Source of the DNA: Paguma larvata
Taxonomy: Eukaryota; Chordata; Mammalia; Carnivora; Viverridae
DNA: 64,000 bases
Assembly: GCA_030068075.1 (NCBI GenBank)
Contig: CM057841.1
Span: 49,951,030-50,015,029, forward strand
Direction of reading: 5' to 3'
Position numbers and translations under genes: made by a program. How positions within the stretch are numbered: the stretch's first letter is position 1; the number at the start of each line of letters is the position of its first letter. The notes beneath the pieces were generated by a model that was given only the letters and a program-made list of their open reading frames with translations, was not told the DNA's origin and made no database searches. This document shows, piece by piece, positions 1 to 11,995 of the stretch.

Positions 1-41
1 CCCTCAGCCAAGAAAAGCCGATATATAAAATTAACCATCAC
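1..41. repeat. Tail of an ancient LTR-like repeat cut by the window edge
   Basis: The end 'AAAATTAACCATCACA' is the usual end of the common mammalian repeat family whose opposite end reads TGTATTAGTCAGGGTTCTCC. A larger copy of the same family lies at about 10664-11130. The family is TG...CA ended, suggesting an old retroviral LTR, but I am not certain of its formal name. Confidence 0.45.
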
Positions 42-3000
42 AGATGCCTTTCACTCTGCAAGGTACCTCCGCTTTTATAGGATCTAATTAAATCCAAGCC
101 CTACTTTCTGGTCCTTAGATCACTCCAATTTACAGAAAGACATGGGAAATAGGAGAAAAGAATGTAAGAGGATCATGATTTTTGGAAGTGACTGTGGAAG
201 GTATCCCTGGGAAGTAGACATATCCTGAAAGAGAATGAGATCAACAGGAACACTTAACACCTTACTTCACTTCACTTCAGTGTGGAGGCGAGATGGTTTT
301 CTTCCACTAGTTGTCATTCTATTTATAATTTTCCTTTCCATTAAAAATTTAAATTGTAAAATTCATTTTGTCTTTTAAACTGTCTTTGGAGTTTGGAGTT
401 GCCATTGGTTTTACCTTCTGTCTTTTTCCATTTCTGCTTTTAGCTAACTCCAAAATATGCTACTCTTGCTCTTACTGATTTTGTCTTATTATTGCCATTA
501 TACCTTGTACATTGCAGCCAGAGGTCACACTCTAATTACTGAGTAGCTGTTTTATCATTCATGTGAGATACATCTATTAATCACGCTTTTCCTCCCAATA
601 GAACTGGAGATTAACCAAGCAGTGGCATTATCTTTTGAGTGACTTCTGATAGTCTCCTGCTGATTTAGTAGTTATGTGCATGCACATCGGTTTCAATCAC
701 TACTGACTGATCTTAGCTGGTTCTGACCAGGACAATGGTCCTCATCTTTTCTCTAAATTGATTCATGGACGTGTGATGTTCTGACTTCCTCTACTGTGCT
801 TGGGTTAATGATATGTGAAGGATTTTTCTGTGCATAAGTTCAGATTTAAGAAGATATGCTTAACATCTATATAGTGGTGTACATCTTGATGACCTCAAGG
901 TATGAAGTCCTTGACTATGAGTATATTTGTCTGGTAGTTTAATGATATTCACTCAAATACTTGATGTAGGGAGTCAGAGTTAAGTAGTGAATGTTCTACA
1001 TATTTTTAGAGAAAATATTCTATCAACTGAAACTCAGGTTTGCTGCAGTATCTCAAGGCATTCTAGTCCATTATATTCTGCTGGAAAAACGTGTTTAAAG
1101 TTACCTATGCATTTAGGAGTAGATATACACTATAACTCATTTTAATTTGAATAAGAAATACTATCCAGAGGGTTTGTGGCATGTAGTATGGAAATCTGGT
1201 GGGATTGTGGGTGGTGCTGGTTATGATTTCTGAGGGAATCACACTGGTGCTGGCATGAGCCTACAGGACCAGGATTTGTATTTGCTGACAAACTCCAGAC
1301 CTCTCTGTATCACATAGTTGGTCTTGGTCCCATTGATGCAAAAGAACATTATAAACTAAGTTCATGTTTCCTTCAGATTGCAAGATTAATTTGAAATCAG
1401 TGCTACTATATTTTAAAGGGAAATGATGGGCTTATTTTTTGTTCTCTATTTTTTTCTGCCCTCCTCCTGTTTTTTTAAAAGCTCACGATTTCGGGAATAG
1501 ACTCAAGCAAAGTATAACAATAAGATGACTCAAGCAAGAAATGACTCAAGCTCAAGAAATGAGCTGAAACTAAATGTGATTAGGAGATTTTTTTTTTTTT
1601 TTGGAAAATGTTCATCAGTTGCTTATTTGTAACTGTGAAGATACTACTAAATAGTCGAAAAGCTGTTTTCTTACCAATAGGCAATACTTGGAAAATAACA
1701 ATATGTACTTTGAGCCATGCATAAATATTTAAAAGTTCTGATGATGTAGCAGTTACCAAGGATAGAGCCAATGCGTGCTCAGGAAGTCATATATATATAG
1801 GATGCTTCTTCCACACCACAAGCGTCAATATGTGCCCCTTAGAATGCTAAGGAAAAATTATGATCCGTCATGAACTCGGTTACTTTAAGTTAGATGTCTG
1901 CTATTGTAACTATTATTATACTGTTATTAACTGTTGACTGCCCTGGACCTGTTATTCTTCTCTGTAAATGTGCTCGGCCACTTTTCAAGTTTTTCTCCAT
2001 ACCTTAGAACCTCTTTTTTCTCTATCACCCGTTGTCATTTACCGCAATTACTTTATCCTAAAACCAGAGTTATCAGTACTTTGAACGCTTTCTTTCCCAA
2101 GATGCATTTCATCAGATGAGCTGAATTTTAAAATCTAGCAATTTTACTGAAACTTTTTTTTTTTTTTTTGTAAGTTGACATTCTGCAGACACCAGCAGTC
2201 CCCTAGGGACATGAACACAGAGGCCACTGAAATCCCTTCGGAGAGATTCCCCAAAGCTGACACGTGACACAAAACAGCCATCTCTCTGTCTCCCCACCCA
2301 AGTCTTCTCCTAGCAGAAACTTTAAGAGCTGGACCGCTGTCTCCATGAGAAGTCATGATCATAATTCTGACATCATTCTAGTGGAAGGAGAAGGCAGGTG
2401 GCCAGTGATACCTGAGGAGCTAGGCTGGAAAGGGCTCTGAACTCTGCTGTAGGATATCCTGGACTATTGCCCCTTCCTTCATAGGGTTATTACTTTCGTC
2501 TGGATATGCTTCAAGGACGATGACCATTTAAAAAGATGAACATATGGCTTACTCCTACTCCTCACATTCGTTTAATAACCTTGACAAAGACAAGGTGAAG
2601 AAAATGGGCATGGTCTACTACCCTGAAATAAAGGGAACAGAAATGTCTACATATATTTACATATTAGTTTATATTTTTTAAGTAAATGGATAAGCAAGAC
2701 ATTTAAAAAATGAGACTTCAATGATAAATTCTGTGGGGAGAGATGTAGTAGGAATGGAAGCCACACTTTTCTGAATATACCTGGTTTTTTAGATTTGACT
2801 CTAAAGTAGTATGCACAATTTAATAATTATATACCAAATTAAGTGAAAATTTAGGATCTATTTTTTAAAATTAAAATTAAGATATTTAACATTGAGTGAA
2901 AGTCATAACCCCACAGAAAATAATTATTTGAGTGACTTCAAAACACAGAAATCTGTGTATCCTTACTGTTTTAGATCCTGTTGACAAAACAAATCTTAGA

Positions 3001-4370
3001 AGTCCTTTCAATAATCACATTTTGTTAATGGTACTTGTTATATTTTACTTAAAATGCATTGTCATTCTAAAACTGATTCTGATTAAACAGTTAAGTGATT
3101 ATATTAATATCATTAGAAATCATAATATCAGTATAAAAGAAAAGAGAAAAATTTGAATAGGTTAAGTAAATATCCTACAGTCCTGTCTCCAAATATCCCT
3201 TTATCCAAATAGCCCCCAGACCCCAAGTACCGAGACCCCAAATACCACGTACTCTGAATGGATCAAGGACTCCCAGTGGAGAATAGCTGAATCCAGATCT
3301 GGGATGTGAAATACACAAAATACACATAGGATGTCTTTGGCCAGCGCCCTGGGCTCTCACCAGACAGTTGGAGTCATGTCACAGAGACCCAGAGACCAAC
3401 TCAGAAAAGATTTCACTGGCCAGAATGAAACAGTTAGAACATTTATAAGAACAATACTAGAAGTGGGTTAAAACACCAAGTAAGTTAAACATTCATGAAT
3501 TCATAATAATATGAAAATTTCCTTATTCGCCATCAGTGGAAGATGCTAGGAAATTAACTCATTATTCTGAACATCAATTCATAAAAAGAAAAATCAAATA
3601 TTTTCCTACTTTTTCTGATTAAATTGCATCAGAGGGTAATCACATATTCGATGAGAGGAAGTTTCTTTATACAGAAGTATTTTATTTAGATTTTTAAAAG
3701 AAGGTTTCAAGAAAGGGATGATGGAGTCAGAATATCACCATTTGGTAACCGTTAGTGAAGTAACGTACTGACAGCTAACTTTATAAAAACAGAGACAACC
3801 AGGTATGACACCCTTCCTGACAGATGTATGCAGTGTGTTCTGTGAACAATTCTTGCTAAAAAGTCCAACCCGAGTCAAATCAAGCCTCACAATCTTCCTC
3901 CGGGTTGATAAGTTGGAGGGCAACAAAGGTACGTATCTGACACCATAGAGAGGCAATCAGCAACTGTGGGAAACAAGAAGACAAATGGTCAGGGGGCTTT
4001 CAATAAGAAAACTGGAAGAAAATGAAAGGGAGGCGACTTATAGGTAAAAAGACACGTAAGAGAAACATCACCAAGGCAAAGTGTGGCAGTTTTTGGTTCC
4101 AACAGTAGCGCGTGCACAGAGGAGCCGCTTTCCAGAGATAAGCAGCCATCACAGGACACTGATGCTGTTACAGAACTATTGTCAGCATTTTAGGTGTTGA
4201 CCTTAAATTGCAGTTTTGTTTCGAAAGAAATCCTTAGCCTTTAAAGATCTATTTTGAGATATTTGTGTATGAAATAACAGGATGTCTGAGACTGAATTTA
4301 AAGTAATCTCGTAGGAAAGGTGATGAATGAGGAGGGGGTGTGGGTATAGATAAAATAGAATTGGCCATGT
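42..4370. other. Intronic sequence without recognisable gene
   Basis: AT-rich single-copy-looking DNA. Poly-T runs lie at about 1589-1602 and 2154-2170. The second is followed by a 150-bp segment of higher complexity that might be a minus-strand retrocopy (see findings). At 3180-3420 there is a C-rich stretch with short internal repeats (ACCCCAAGTACCGAG, then ACCCCAAATACCACG) that may be old LTR debris. No exon with flanking splice signals and neurexin-family coding was seen. Confidence 0.5.
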
Positions 4371-4384
4371 GTTAGCAATTTTTT

Positions 4385-4600
4385 ATTGTGTTAAAATTTT
4401 TTATGTTTGTTTTTGAGAGAGAGGGAGACAGAGCGTGAACAAGGGAGGGGCAGAGAGAGGAAGATACAGAATCCGAAGCAGGCTCCAGGCTCTGAGCTGT
4501 CAGCACAGAGCCCAATGCGAGGCTCGAACTCATGGACTGTGAGATCATGATCTGAGCCCAAGTTGGACGCTTAACCAACTGGGCCATCCACATGCCTTGA
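4385..4600 (-). mobile_element. Felid CAN-type SINE (tRNA-derived), minus strand
   Basis: Reverse-complement SINE: TTTTTGAGAGAGAGGG tail first, then GCAGGCTCCAGGCTCTGAGC, GTGAGATCATGATCTGAG and the head as CCAACTGGGCCATCCA. The flanks GTTAGCAATTTTTT (4371) and GTTAGCAAATTTTT (4601) look like a target-site duplication. The head is diverged, so this is not a recent copy. Confidence 0.88.
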
Positions 4601-5854
4601 GTTAGCAAATTTTTAAATCAGATGTATGTGACTTTAGTGTTCTCTTTTTCCTACTTGGGTATATATTTGAAAATGACCGTATATTTTTTAATGCCAGATA
4701 CAGGTTTTCCCCTCTTCAGATTTTTCGTAATTGAAGTTTCTATTCTTGCACAGTAATTTTACTTGCAGTAAAGCCAGCAATGATGAACACCATGAGGCCC
4801 AAGTTGAATCAAGTATCAAGATTAATGCGAATTTGTTTGCCTCAGTTGAAAGGAGGTGGTCCAGGCCCAAGTGAGGCCAGTTCTAATAAAGGAGCATTCA
4901 GGTCGAAGTGGGGAAGGAGGAGACCAAGGTTTGCTGCTTCCACAAAACAGAGAAAGGGAAGGAGAGGCAGATCTGAGAGAGAAGAAAAAGGAGAGAAGTG
5001 GAGAAAAGAAGGGAAATAAGGGGATGGCCGTATCTTCTCTTCCTTCTCCAGCCCCACATGTGAGGCTAAGTGACACCTGACCCCATGGGCCACATAGCTT
5101 TGGTTGTGATTGACTTGCTTTTCACTTTCCCAGCACCCCCCCACCCCCACCCCGTGAGACTGAACTCTCTGGTATCTTCACAATGAGGTAGATTCCTTTA
5201 CCTCTCTTACAGGGACACTCATGGATGGTGATGGAAGTAGTCCTATCATCCAGCCTTTATCGTCACCTCAAAATCATCTACATTTGTCTGGACCCTTAAA
5301 AATAATTTCAAAAATATAAAGCATGCCTGGTAACACATTTTCAAATAGTTTTCTTTTATTATGATTAATCAGTATCTAATTTATAGTTTTGCTGTCTTTT
5401 CTTCCTTAAATAACTAATACAAGGTAAAATTATAAAATAGGAACCACAAGGAAAACATATGGTTTAATACATGAGTTACATTTGAAGCGTGCATTCAAAA
5501 TGTTTAAAAATCAGTGATTTCATTTATAGTCACTATTCAACTAGCTACAATAGTTTTAAAGAAAAATAGTCTAAGGCCTAAGTATAGTGAATATACACAT
5601 GTGGATTATTCTACACCTGACAGGTGCCACTTGTAGCATTTGAAACTTACGTGTTAGAAGCACAGTTATAAATCTTTAAAGATCTTTTTTTATGACATTA
5701 TAATGCATTTTGTTGTTTTGCCTTGATTCTTACTCCAGATTTTTCTACCCTGCTTAAGACAGTAAGAGCTATTCAATAAATATACTTAATTCTTAGTTGG
5801 TCTGAGACTTGTGGGTTATCGCTAAGCTGACTAACAATAAATATACTTAATTCT
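4601..5854. other. Intronic sequence, nothing recognised
   Basis: Contains a purine-rich stretch (about 4895-5020) that opens long but overlapping frames on both strands, which marks low-complexity composition and not a gene. A C-rich run lies at 5132-5153. The rest is AT-rich. Confidence 0.5.
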
Positions 5855-6190
5855 CATTATTTGTGACAGTTGTGTTTTGTGAAGTCTCCGTGAATGTGGA
5901 ATTCGCAAATACTGAGCTGGGCTCCTGGGACTACTACAGGGTTAGGTGTCTGCCAGCCTCTGGCTACATTTTCATCAATCAGTCAATACCTAATTTCTTT
6001 TTTGTGTGTTTCTGTTTGAAGACACTGTATTTAATAGGTACCATTGGCTCATTACCACTGAACGCACGGCCCGCAGCATCTAATTCATACCTGGCAAAGC
6101 TTGTCTGTCACACGTATTTTCTCCAGGAGGCGCATCCCAGCCCCCCTGCACTCGGGAAGACAGCACTTTGACACAATAATGCTCTGCCGA
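5855..6190 (+). repeat. Probable ancient mammalian interspersed repeat
   Basis: The text 'GTGAAGTCTCCGTGAATGTG', 'AATACTGAGCTGGGCTCCTG', 'CAGGGTTAGGTGTCTGCCAG' and 'GTGTTTCTGTTTGAAGACAC' resembles an old repeat seen throughout placental genomes that I remember without a secure name. A 102-codon frame across it is open by chance. Strand refers to the remembered orientation. Confidence 0.4.
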
Positions 6191-6852
6191 TATTTTAAAC
6201 AGCAAAGTCACCAACAAAAGTATAAAAATGCAAAAGCGTGCCACTAAATAGACTGTGAAAAGACACTCGTTTACGGTATGAGAGTTGAAGCAGGAAAGCA
6301 GACCCCTGTCTTGTTTGAACTTCTTTGGAAACTTGCCCCCTAGTCAACCCAGAGTTTTGCCTCTCTGTGCATGTTTATAGATGACCACAAGAGCACCGGG
6401 GGCATTGATTATGGGATTACATGTAAATTTTGACGAGTCGATAAATTTACAGATACAGAATCTTTGAATGATGAGGATTGGCTTTAATTTATTATTTTTC
6501 TAAAACATCTAAAATAGGTCAACAGCTCGGATTCATTCTTTCTATGACTTTTATTATGTTTACACAGCCAGCTTCAGGCAAAATTATGAAGTGAGCATAT
6601 TTTTGTCTCTTGGAAATTGCCTTTTGCCTTCTCTGTGGTACACTTAAAAAAAAAAACAAACCCATTCAGTCTGTGCTTGCTGCCAGTTAGGAATTAATAA
6701 GACTCAAATTCAAAATGCAAGGTCCCAAAGATAAAGATCATGTCTGTCTTGTTTACATTAATTTTCCAGAGCCCGACTTGGTGTTGGAAAGATAATAGGT
6801 GCTCAGGAAATATTTAGAAAAAAATAAGTTAATGTGTGTCAGCTAGTACATC
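6191..6852. other. Intronic sequence with a possible L2 3'-end fragment
   Basis: Mostly unremarkable AT-rich DNA. Bases 6745-6830 (GTCTGTCTTGTTTACATTAA then TAGGTGCTCAGGAAATATTT) resemble the 3' end of the ancient LINE L2, plus orientation. An A-run lies at 6646-6655. Confidence 0.4.
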
Positions 6853-7385
6853 CTACCACAGTAAGCAGAATGGCCCTCCAAAGATGTCCACATCCTAAAT
6901 CTTAGAACCTATGAATATTCCATGAGGAGATTTAATGTTGCAGATGGAATTAAAGCTGGTAGTCAGTTGGTTGTAGAAAGGAAGATTACCTGGGATTGTA
7001 TAGGTCAACCCAGTGTTATCACAAGGGGCCTTAAAAATCAAAGAATGAGGCAGAATAAGAGATAAAGCATGAGGTATGGCTAGGGAAGGAGGCCAGAGTT
7101 ATACAATGTGAAAACGACTCAATCTACTATTGCTGACTTTGAAGATAGAGGAAGGGGCCCATGAGTTAAGGACTGCAGGAGGGCCCTAAGAAGCTGGAAA
7201 AGGCAGGGCAATGGAGTGTCCTCCAGTGCCCCCCAAAAGGAACATGGCCCTGCTTACACCTTGATTCTTGCCCAGTGAGAACTGTGTCAGATTTTTGCCC
7301 TCCAGAACTGTTAGATAATATATTTGTGTTTTAAGCCACAAACTGTTTGATAATTTGGTACCCAGCCATGCCATAGAAAGTTAAT
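6853..7385 (+). mobile_element. Ancient MaLR-type LTR (MLT1-like), plus strand
   Basis: Shows the recurring MLT1-like landmarks in order: AGAATGGCCCTCCAAAGATG near the start, ATCACAAGGGGCCTTAAAAA in the middle, GAAGCTGGAAAAGGCAGGGC, and the end with CCTCCAGAACTGTTAGATAA and GTTTTAAGCCACAAACTGTT. There is no internal retroviral region, so it is a solitary LTR. It is heavily diverged and non-coding. A second copy of the same type lies at 50411-50850. Confidence 0.7.
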
Positions 7386-8003
7386 ACACTCACTAAATAG
7401 CATTTCTAGTCTAATAAGTGGCATCACACATTTGAAAAGCCACGGGGACCCCCCAGTGATTATTTAGGTAACACTGTCAAACATCGTGGTGAGGGCTGGA
7501 ACTGGTCTTTGCAGAGAAGTTCACTCCCAGTCTTCAAATCTCACTACATAGTTTGGCAGCTCCTCATAAAATTGATTGATTGATTTTGTAAATCCTTTGG
7601 AACCAATACTCTATCTTGCTTTCTGGCTAAAATAATTGATTTTGTTATCTCACTGTTTTGTCATTTTTCGAGTATGAGATAAATTATTGTTTTATATATT
7701 TATACATCATGTGCTAAATAATATCTCTTTATTTCTAAAATTTTTAGATTCAGACTTTGGGTAAAATATGAGAAGATCAACTTCACAGTACTCCAAAAAA
7801 AAAAAAAAAAAGAAAGAAATTGCCCTCTGAAACTTGAGAATTAATGTTCAGAATTAATCTAGCAAAGAAGTAATGAAAATTAATGTTGTTTTAAAAACCA
7901 TTGAACACGGACAAAATTTTGATTGCATATTGTCAGCCAATATGATTTAATAGAGGTTTAGGTAAAGATGATTATGTTGTCAAGAGAATGAAATAGAATG
8001 ATA
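7386..8003. other. Intronic sequence, nothing recognised
   Basis: AT-rich, with an ATTGATTGATTGATT tract near 7573 and an A-run at about 7795-7811. No coding or repeat family recognised. Confidence 0.5.
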
Positions 8004-8013
8004 CAGAGTACTT

Positions 8014-8237
8014 CTTTCTTTTTTTTTTTTAAGTTTATTTTGAGAGAGAGAGAGAAACAGAGAGAATACAAACACAGACTGGGGAGAGGCAGAGAGAGAG
8101 GGAAATTGAGTGAATCCCAAGCAGGCTCTGAACTCCACTTTGAACCTGCTGTGGGACTTAAACTAATGACCGTGAGATCATGACCTGAGCCCGAAATCAA
8201 GGTGGGTGCCTAACTGACTGAGCCACCCAGGCACCCC
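8014..8237 (-). mobile_element. Felid CAN-type SINE, minus strand
   Basis: Starts with the poly-T/GAGAGAGAGAG tail and ends with ACTGACTGAGCCACCCAGGC ACCCC at the head. A target-site duplication CAGAGTACTT is present at 8004-8013 and again at 8238-8247. The middle is rather diverged (CAAGCAGGCTCTGAACTCCA). Confidence 0.9.
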
Positions 8238-8250
8238 CAGAGTACTTATT

Positions 8251-9055
8251 TCCATGTCCTAACATATAGGCTGTGCTCAGTAAATAAATGTAAAGCTATT
8301 GTTACTGTTGAGGATGCCATTTATAATTATGTCAACATAGTAGGATATATCCCCCTCTCGCCTTGTTTTCTAGGCTAGTGAAAAGATTTCATTTAAAAAT
8401 ATATTAATTTTACTGAAACCCAGAACTATGTTAATATTAGTCATTAAGATGTGCTTGCAAGTCTATCTTGTCCCAGAGTAAAAGGTTTTATATTTTACTG
8501 TTAGTTCCTGACTTGAGAGGATGCATAAAAATTACCCTCAAATGTAGGTGGGTAGCGATTACTTTACACATTCCCACCGTGTGGATTTAGCTAAGTCAGC
8601 TCCTTACGGTGTCAGGAACATTACTGAGACATTTACCCGGAGAGTTCGTTACAGTATTGCTGTTGATTTCATCCATCCTCAGAAAGGCAGCAGCGTTGTG
8701 TACTGCCAGGAATTTGTTCTCCTAGGAAGTCAGCATTTTTTAAACATTGGTGTAATAACTGAAGCGGAAAAACATACTTTCCCCTACACAGCAAACCACC
8801 ATCCGTTCTTATTTGGGGGCAGTGGTGAAGTGGCTCTGAAACATTTAGAAATGTACATTTAGTAGACTATTGATTAAAAGCATTTGAAACAAGTGAAGGA
8901 GACAATCTGGCTCTAGAATCTTCACGTGTTTGTCAGTCAGTTCACACAAGGTAAAACAGACACAAAGTACAAGGACAAACTTGAGATGCTCAAGAGTTCT
9001 TTCATGTGTAGTAGTATGAGTTGTGATAGTATCTCCTGTGTAATAATACTCACTT
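8251..9055. other. Intronic sequence including an unexplained non-repeat segment
   Basis: Bases 8545-8865 form a relatively complex, non-repeat-like stretch with an open frame of 104 codons starting at GTG. The predicted peptide matches no family I recognise and lacks splice-site context that would join it to CNTNAP4. I list it as sequence and not as a gene (see findings). Confidence 0.4.
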
Positions 9056-9064
9056 CCTGTGATA

Positions 9065-9325
9065 CACAAACATATGCCTATTGATTTATTGCCTGCCTGT
9101 GCCAGATGTTTTAAACATTTAATAAGTATCCCCATATTTCTCTTTGAAACCTACATTAACAGAAATATCATTTTATTGACATTTTACATAACTCCTCTGA
9201 CACTGAAATCAGAGGAGTTAAATAACCTTGCCAAGTCATACAAGGTGTGTAGTCAGGATCTGACGCCAAATCACACAGCTGTCCCAGCATGCTCTGCTGC
9301 TAGTGTAGGATCGCCTGTTTTGTGC
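9065..9325 (-). repeat. MIR-like SINE relic, minus strand
   Basis: The order TTGCCTGCCTGTGCCAGATG, TTTACATAACTCCTCTGACA, AGAGGAGTTAAATAACCTTG, CCAAGTCATACAAGGTGTGT follows the reverse complement of MIR (size column, lower fence of 'cattttacagatgaggaaac', 'taacttgcccaaggtcaca'). It is old and diverged. Confidence 0.5.
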
Positions 9326-9329
9326 TTCA

Positions 9330-10660
9330 GACTCTACTACTTAATAAGTACTCATGTGTCCTTATATCTGTTCTAGAAAAAAAAGGAAAATAACTTTTTA
9401 AATAAAAAATTACATGTAGATAATGAATGTTATACACATGTATCTAAACCAAAATGTTACGTATTGATATAATGTAAAGAACACTGTCTAGTATATAACA
9501 GAATCTAAGTGTGCACAAAACGAACCGAACCGTGCTAGATACTAGAGAAACTCAGCCATTAGGAAATTACTGAGCAGAATAAAGCTTTCTCTGTGTGTGC
9601 GCACGCTCAGGTAGTGCAGATGGCATCATTTAGGCCACATGGACGTGAGCGTGTGTCCTGACACATGTGTAAGCACATGTACACATATGTGCCATTCAGC
9701 CATTCAGCCTGCTCGGTGTCTGTGTTTACCTCTGAAACTAATCTCAGATCAGTGTCACGGGAGTTCTTTCTGCAGCATTGCTGACAGCTCCTCTTCCATC
9801 CAGACCCTTTGGTGGGACCCTCAGCATGGTGACCTGTCCTCTGCCCAGTATTCTAATTCTTCTTTCTAGTAAACACCAAACTAAGGTGTTTTGGTCTGGG
9901 TTCCCCCTGCAGAAATGGAGTGCAAGTTATTTATTTGGAAGTTGATCCCAAGAAACAATAGTAGGAGATTGGGAAGTGAGACAGAGAATAAAAGCAACTG
10001 ATAAAAGAGCAGTTTGAACTGGGGCTTAATCCCAGCAGGAATTCTAGGAGGCAGTGCACTTCGCCGCTTGGTGTCCTCCATCCAACGGGCAAACTGTCCA
10101 CTGTCACTGTTCAGTCATTGGTTGAGGCTCATTGTTCCTCCCTGAGAGACATACAAAACCCTCAGATGAACATGCAGACCTAGAAGCTGGGATTTAGCAA
10201 GATGTATGTGGAAGCAAAGGCCTCAGGTATATGGTGGGTTATTGACATTTCTTGCTACAGTGGTCCTACCTTATCTTTATAGCTAATCGTTTAAAGCCAT
10301 CAAGTTCTTTTTCATCATTGCACTTGAGACCTTTTGGGCTGGACCACGCCCTGAAGACCAGGGTCTGGGCTGTATCCCTTTGGCAGGACTCTTGCCTCCT
10401 CCTTACAACTTCGGTGTGTTGGTACTTCTCTAAGCACCTTCTTCCTTCATTAGGCTTTCACAGGAGAGGCTCTGTTCATGGACTGGAAATCAATTCTCTA
10501 TCATCTGGCCCCATAAATAATCGGCATTAAAGAACTCTACATGTTCTAAGCAATCATCGGTCCTTCTCATCAGTGCATTACCAAGGACAGCCCATATTGA
10601 AAGCCCAGGGTGTGACTTGAGACCAAGATTATCCCTGTAGCCCCGCTCCTGGGTACCAAA
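9330..10660. other. Intronic sequence, nothing secure
   Basis: The 9898-10662 stretch ends 'GGGTACCAAAATCTGTATTA', which leads straight into the LTR-like repeat that follows. It may be internal sequence of the same old element. No coding similarity was recognised. Confidence 0.35.
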
Positions 10661-10663
10661 ATC

Positions 10664-11130
10664 TGTATTAGTGGTTCTCCAGAGAAACAGAGCCAGTTTT
10701 TATATAAACCGGCTCATGTATTGGCTCATGTGATTATGGAGGCTGAGAAGTCCCACCATCTGCAAGTCAGAGACCCAGAAAGCTGACAGTGTAGGGCAAA
10801 GGCCCGAGAACCGAGGGCTGGAGGAGTGGATTCCAGTCCACATCCGAAGACCTGAGAACCAGGATCACTGAGCCAGGAAAATATCATGTCCTGGTTCATA
10901 GTGAGGCAGGGAGAGCACGAATCTAAACTTCCTCCACTTTTGTTCTATTCAAGCTCTCAACAGATTGGATGATGCTCACCCAAATCGGGAAGGGCCATTT
11001 GCTCTATTCGGTCCACCAATTCAAGTGCTCATTTCTTTCAGACACATTCTCACAGATGCACCCAGAAACAGTGCTCACTCAGATGTAGGGACATCCAGTG
11101 GCCTCGGCAAGTTGACGAAGTTAGCCGCCA
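10664..11130 (+). mobile_element. Ancient LTR-like repeat (TGTATTAGTCAGGGTTCTCC family)
   Basis: Begins TGTATTAGTGGTTCTCCAGA GAAACAGAGCC. It continues with GATTATGGAGGCTGAGAAGT, CTATTCAAGCTCTCAACAGA and TTGGATGATGCTCACCCAAA, and ends near CTCGGCAAGTTGACGAAG. These are landmarks of a widespread old eutherian LTR-like family; the same family supplies the first 41 bases of the window. I do not assign a formal name. A 72-codon open frame inside it is not a gene. Confidence 0.6.
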
Positions 11131-11639
11131 CACACTGCTTATCAACTTGTCCCTCCTTACCCCTCCTGGGTTTTCTTAGCTAAATTAAATTCTTTTGATC
11201 ACTTCTGAGTTGAATCCTAGGAAGTTTGGAAAGTATAGAGTGTGCTATTTCTTTTAGTTCCCATTGACTGCTTTTGACTATTGATGTGGAAAGGAAGTCA
11301 CACTGACTTTTGGCCAAACTGTAAAGATTACTACTGCCCTCCTTGCCTGTAAGAATTAGATGTGGTAAACATTTCCAACATAAGTGACCTGAAATGTTAC
11401 TTTATTTCGCATCTCTTATTATTTTCAGCTGAGAAAGTCAACCCACCTCCAATTTCCTTTCCCACCAGTGGCAGTGTTTCCAATTTGTATCTGACTTGTA
11501 GAAATTGTTTTTTTATGGGTGAATGTTCTGAAGCACTCTAATGTTTATTTATCTAAAATTTCTTGTTATGACAAAACTGTATTTGGCCTAGTAAGGGTCA
11601 GGCCGGCATTTTATAGCTCAACTGCATTCCCTTTTATGA

Positions 11640-11815
11640 TATTCAAAGTCTGATACTAATTAGCTGCATCAGAATCGCTTAGGAGCTTATTAGAAATGCA
11701 CAGCATGAGACTCCATCCCAGACCTACCCCATCAGAACACCTGGGGAGGGTCCAGGGAGGTTTTAACAACCCCTCCATGTGATGTTATACACACTAAGCC
11801 TGAGTAGCACAGCTG
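11640..11815. mobile_element. MER5-like hAT-Charlie non-autonomous DNA transposon fragment (first of two)
   Basis: The text 'GCATCAGAATCGCTTAGGAG', 'CTTATTAGAAATGCACAGCA' and 'CAGACCTACCCCATCAGAAC' followed by a run resembling 'GAATCTGCATTTTAACAAG' is typical of MER5-class elements. It is diverged and about 175 bp long. Confidence 0.6.
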
Positions 11816-11995
11816 CGTAGCTCTGCACCTCAAAATGTGGTTCTGCGACCGGCAGTATCAGAAGCGTCCTCAAGGAGCGCTCACTGGAAATGCTGAATCT
11901 CAGGTACCGCTTCCAGACCGGCCGAGTCATCATCCACATGTTAACGAGAGCCCCAGGAAATGCACGTGGAGTTAAAGTTCAAATAGCACTGTTCC
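11816..11995. mobile_element. MER5-like hAT-Charlie fragment (second of two)
   Basis: Starts CACCTCAAAATGTGGTTCTG CGACC and carries GGAAATGCTGAATCTCAGGT, with a tail (GTTAAAGTTCAAATAGCACTG) near the terminal inverted repeat. It directly follows another MER5-like piece in the same orientation. It has unusually many CpG sites for such an old element. Confidence 0.55.

Noticed and set aside
4822..5150. Overlapping open frames on both strands
   Set aside because: They come from a purine/pyrimidine-biased stretch that avoids stop codons in several frames at once; no family similarity.
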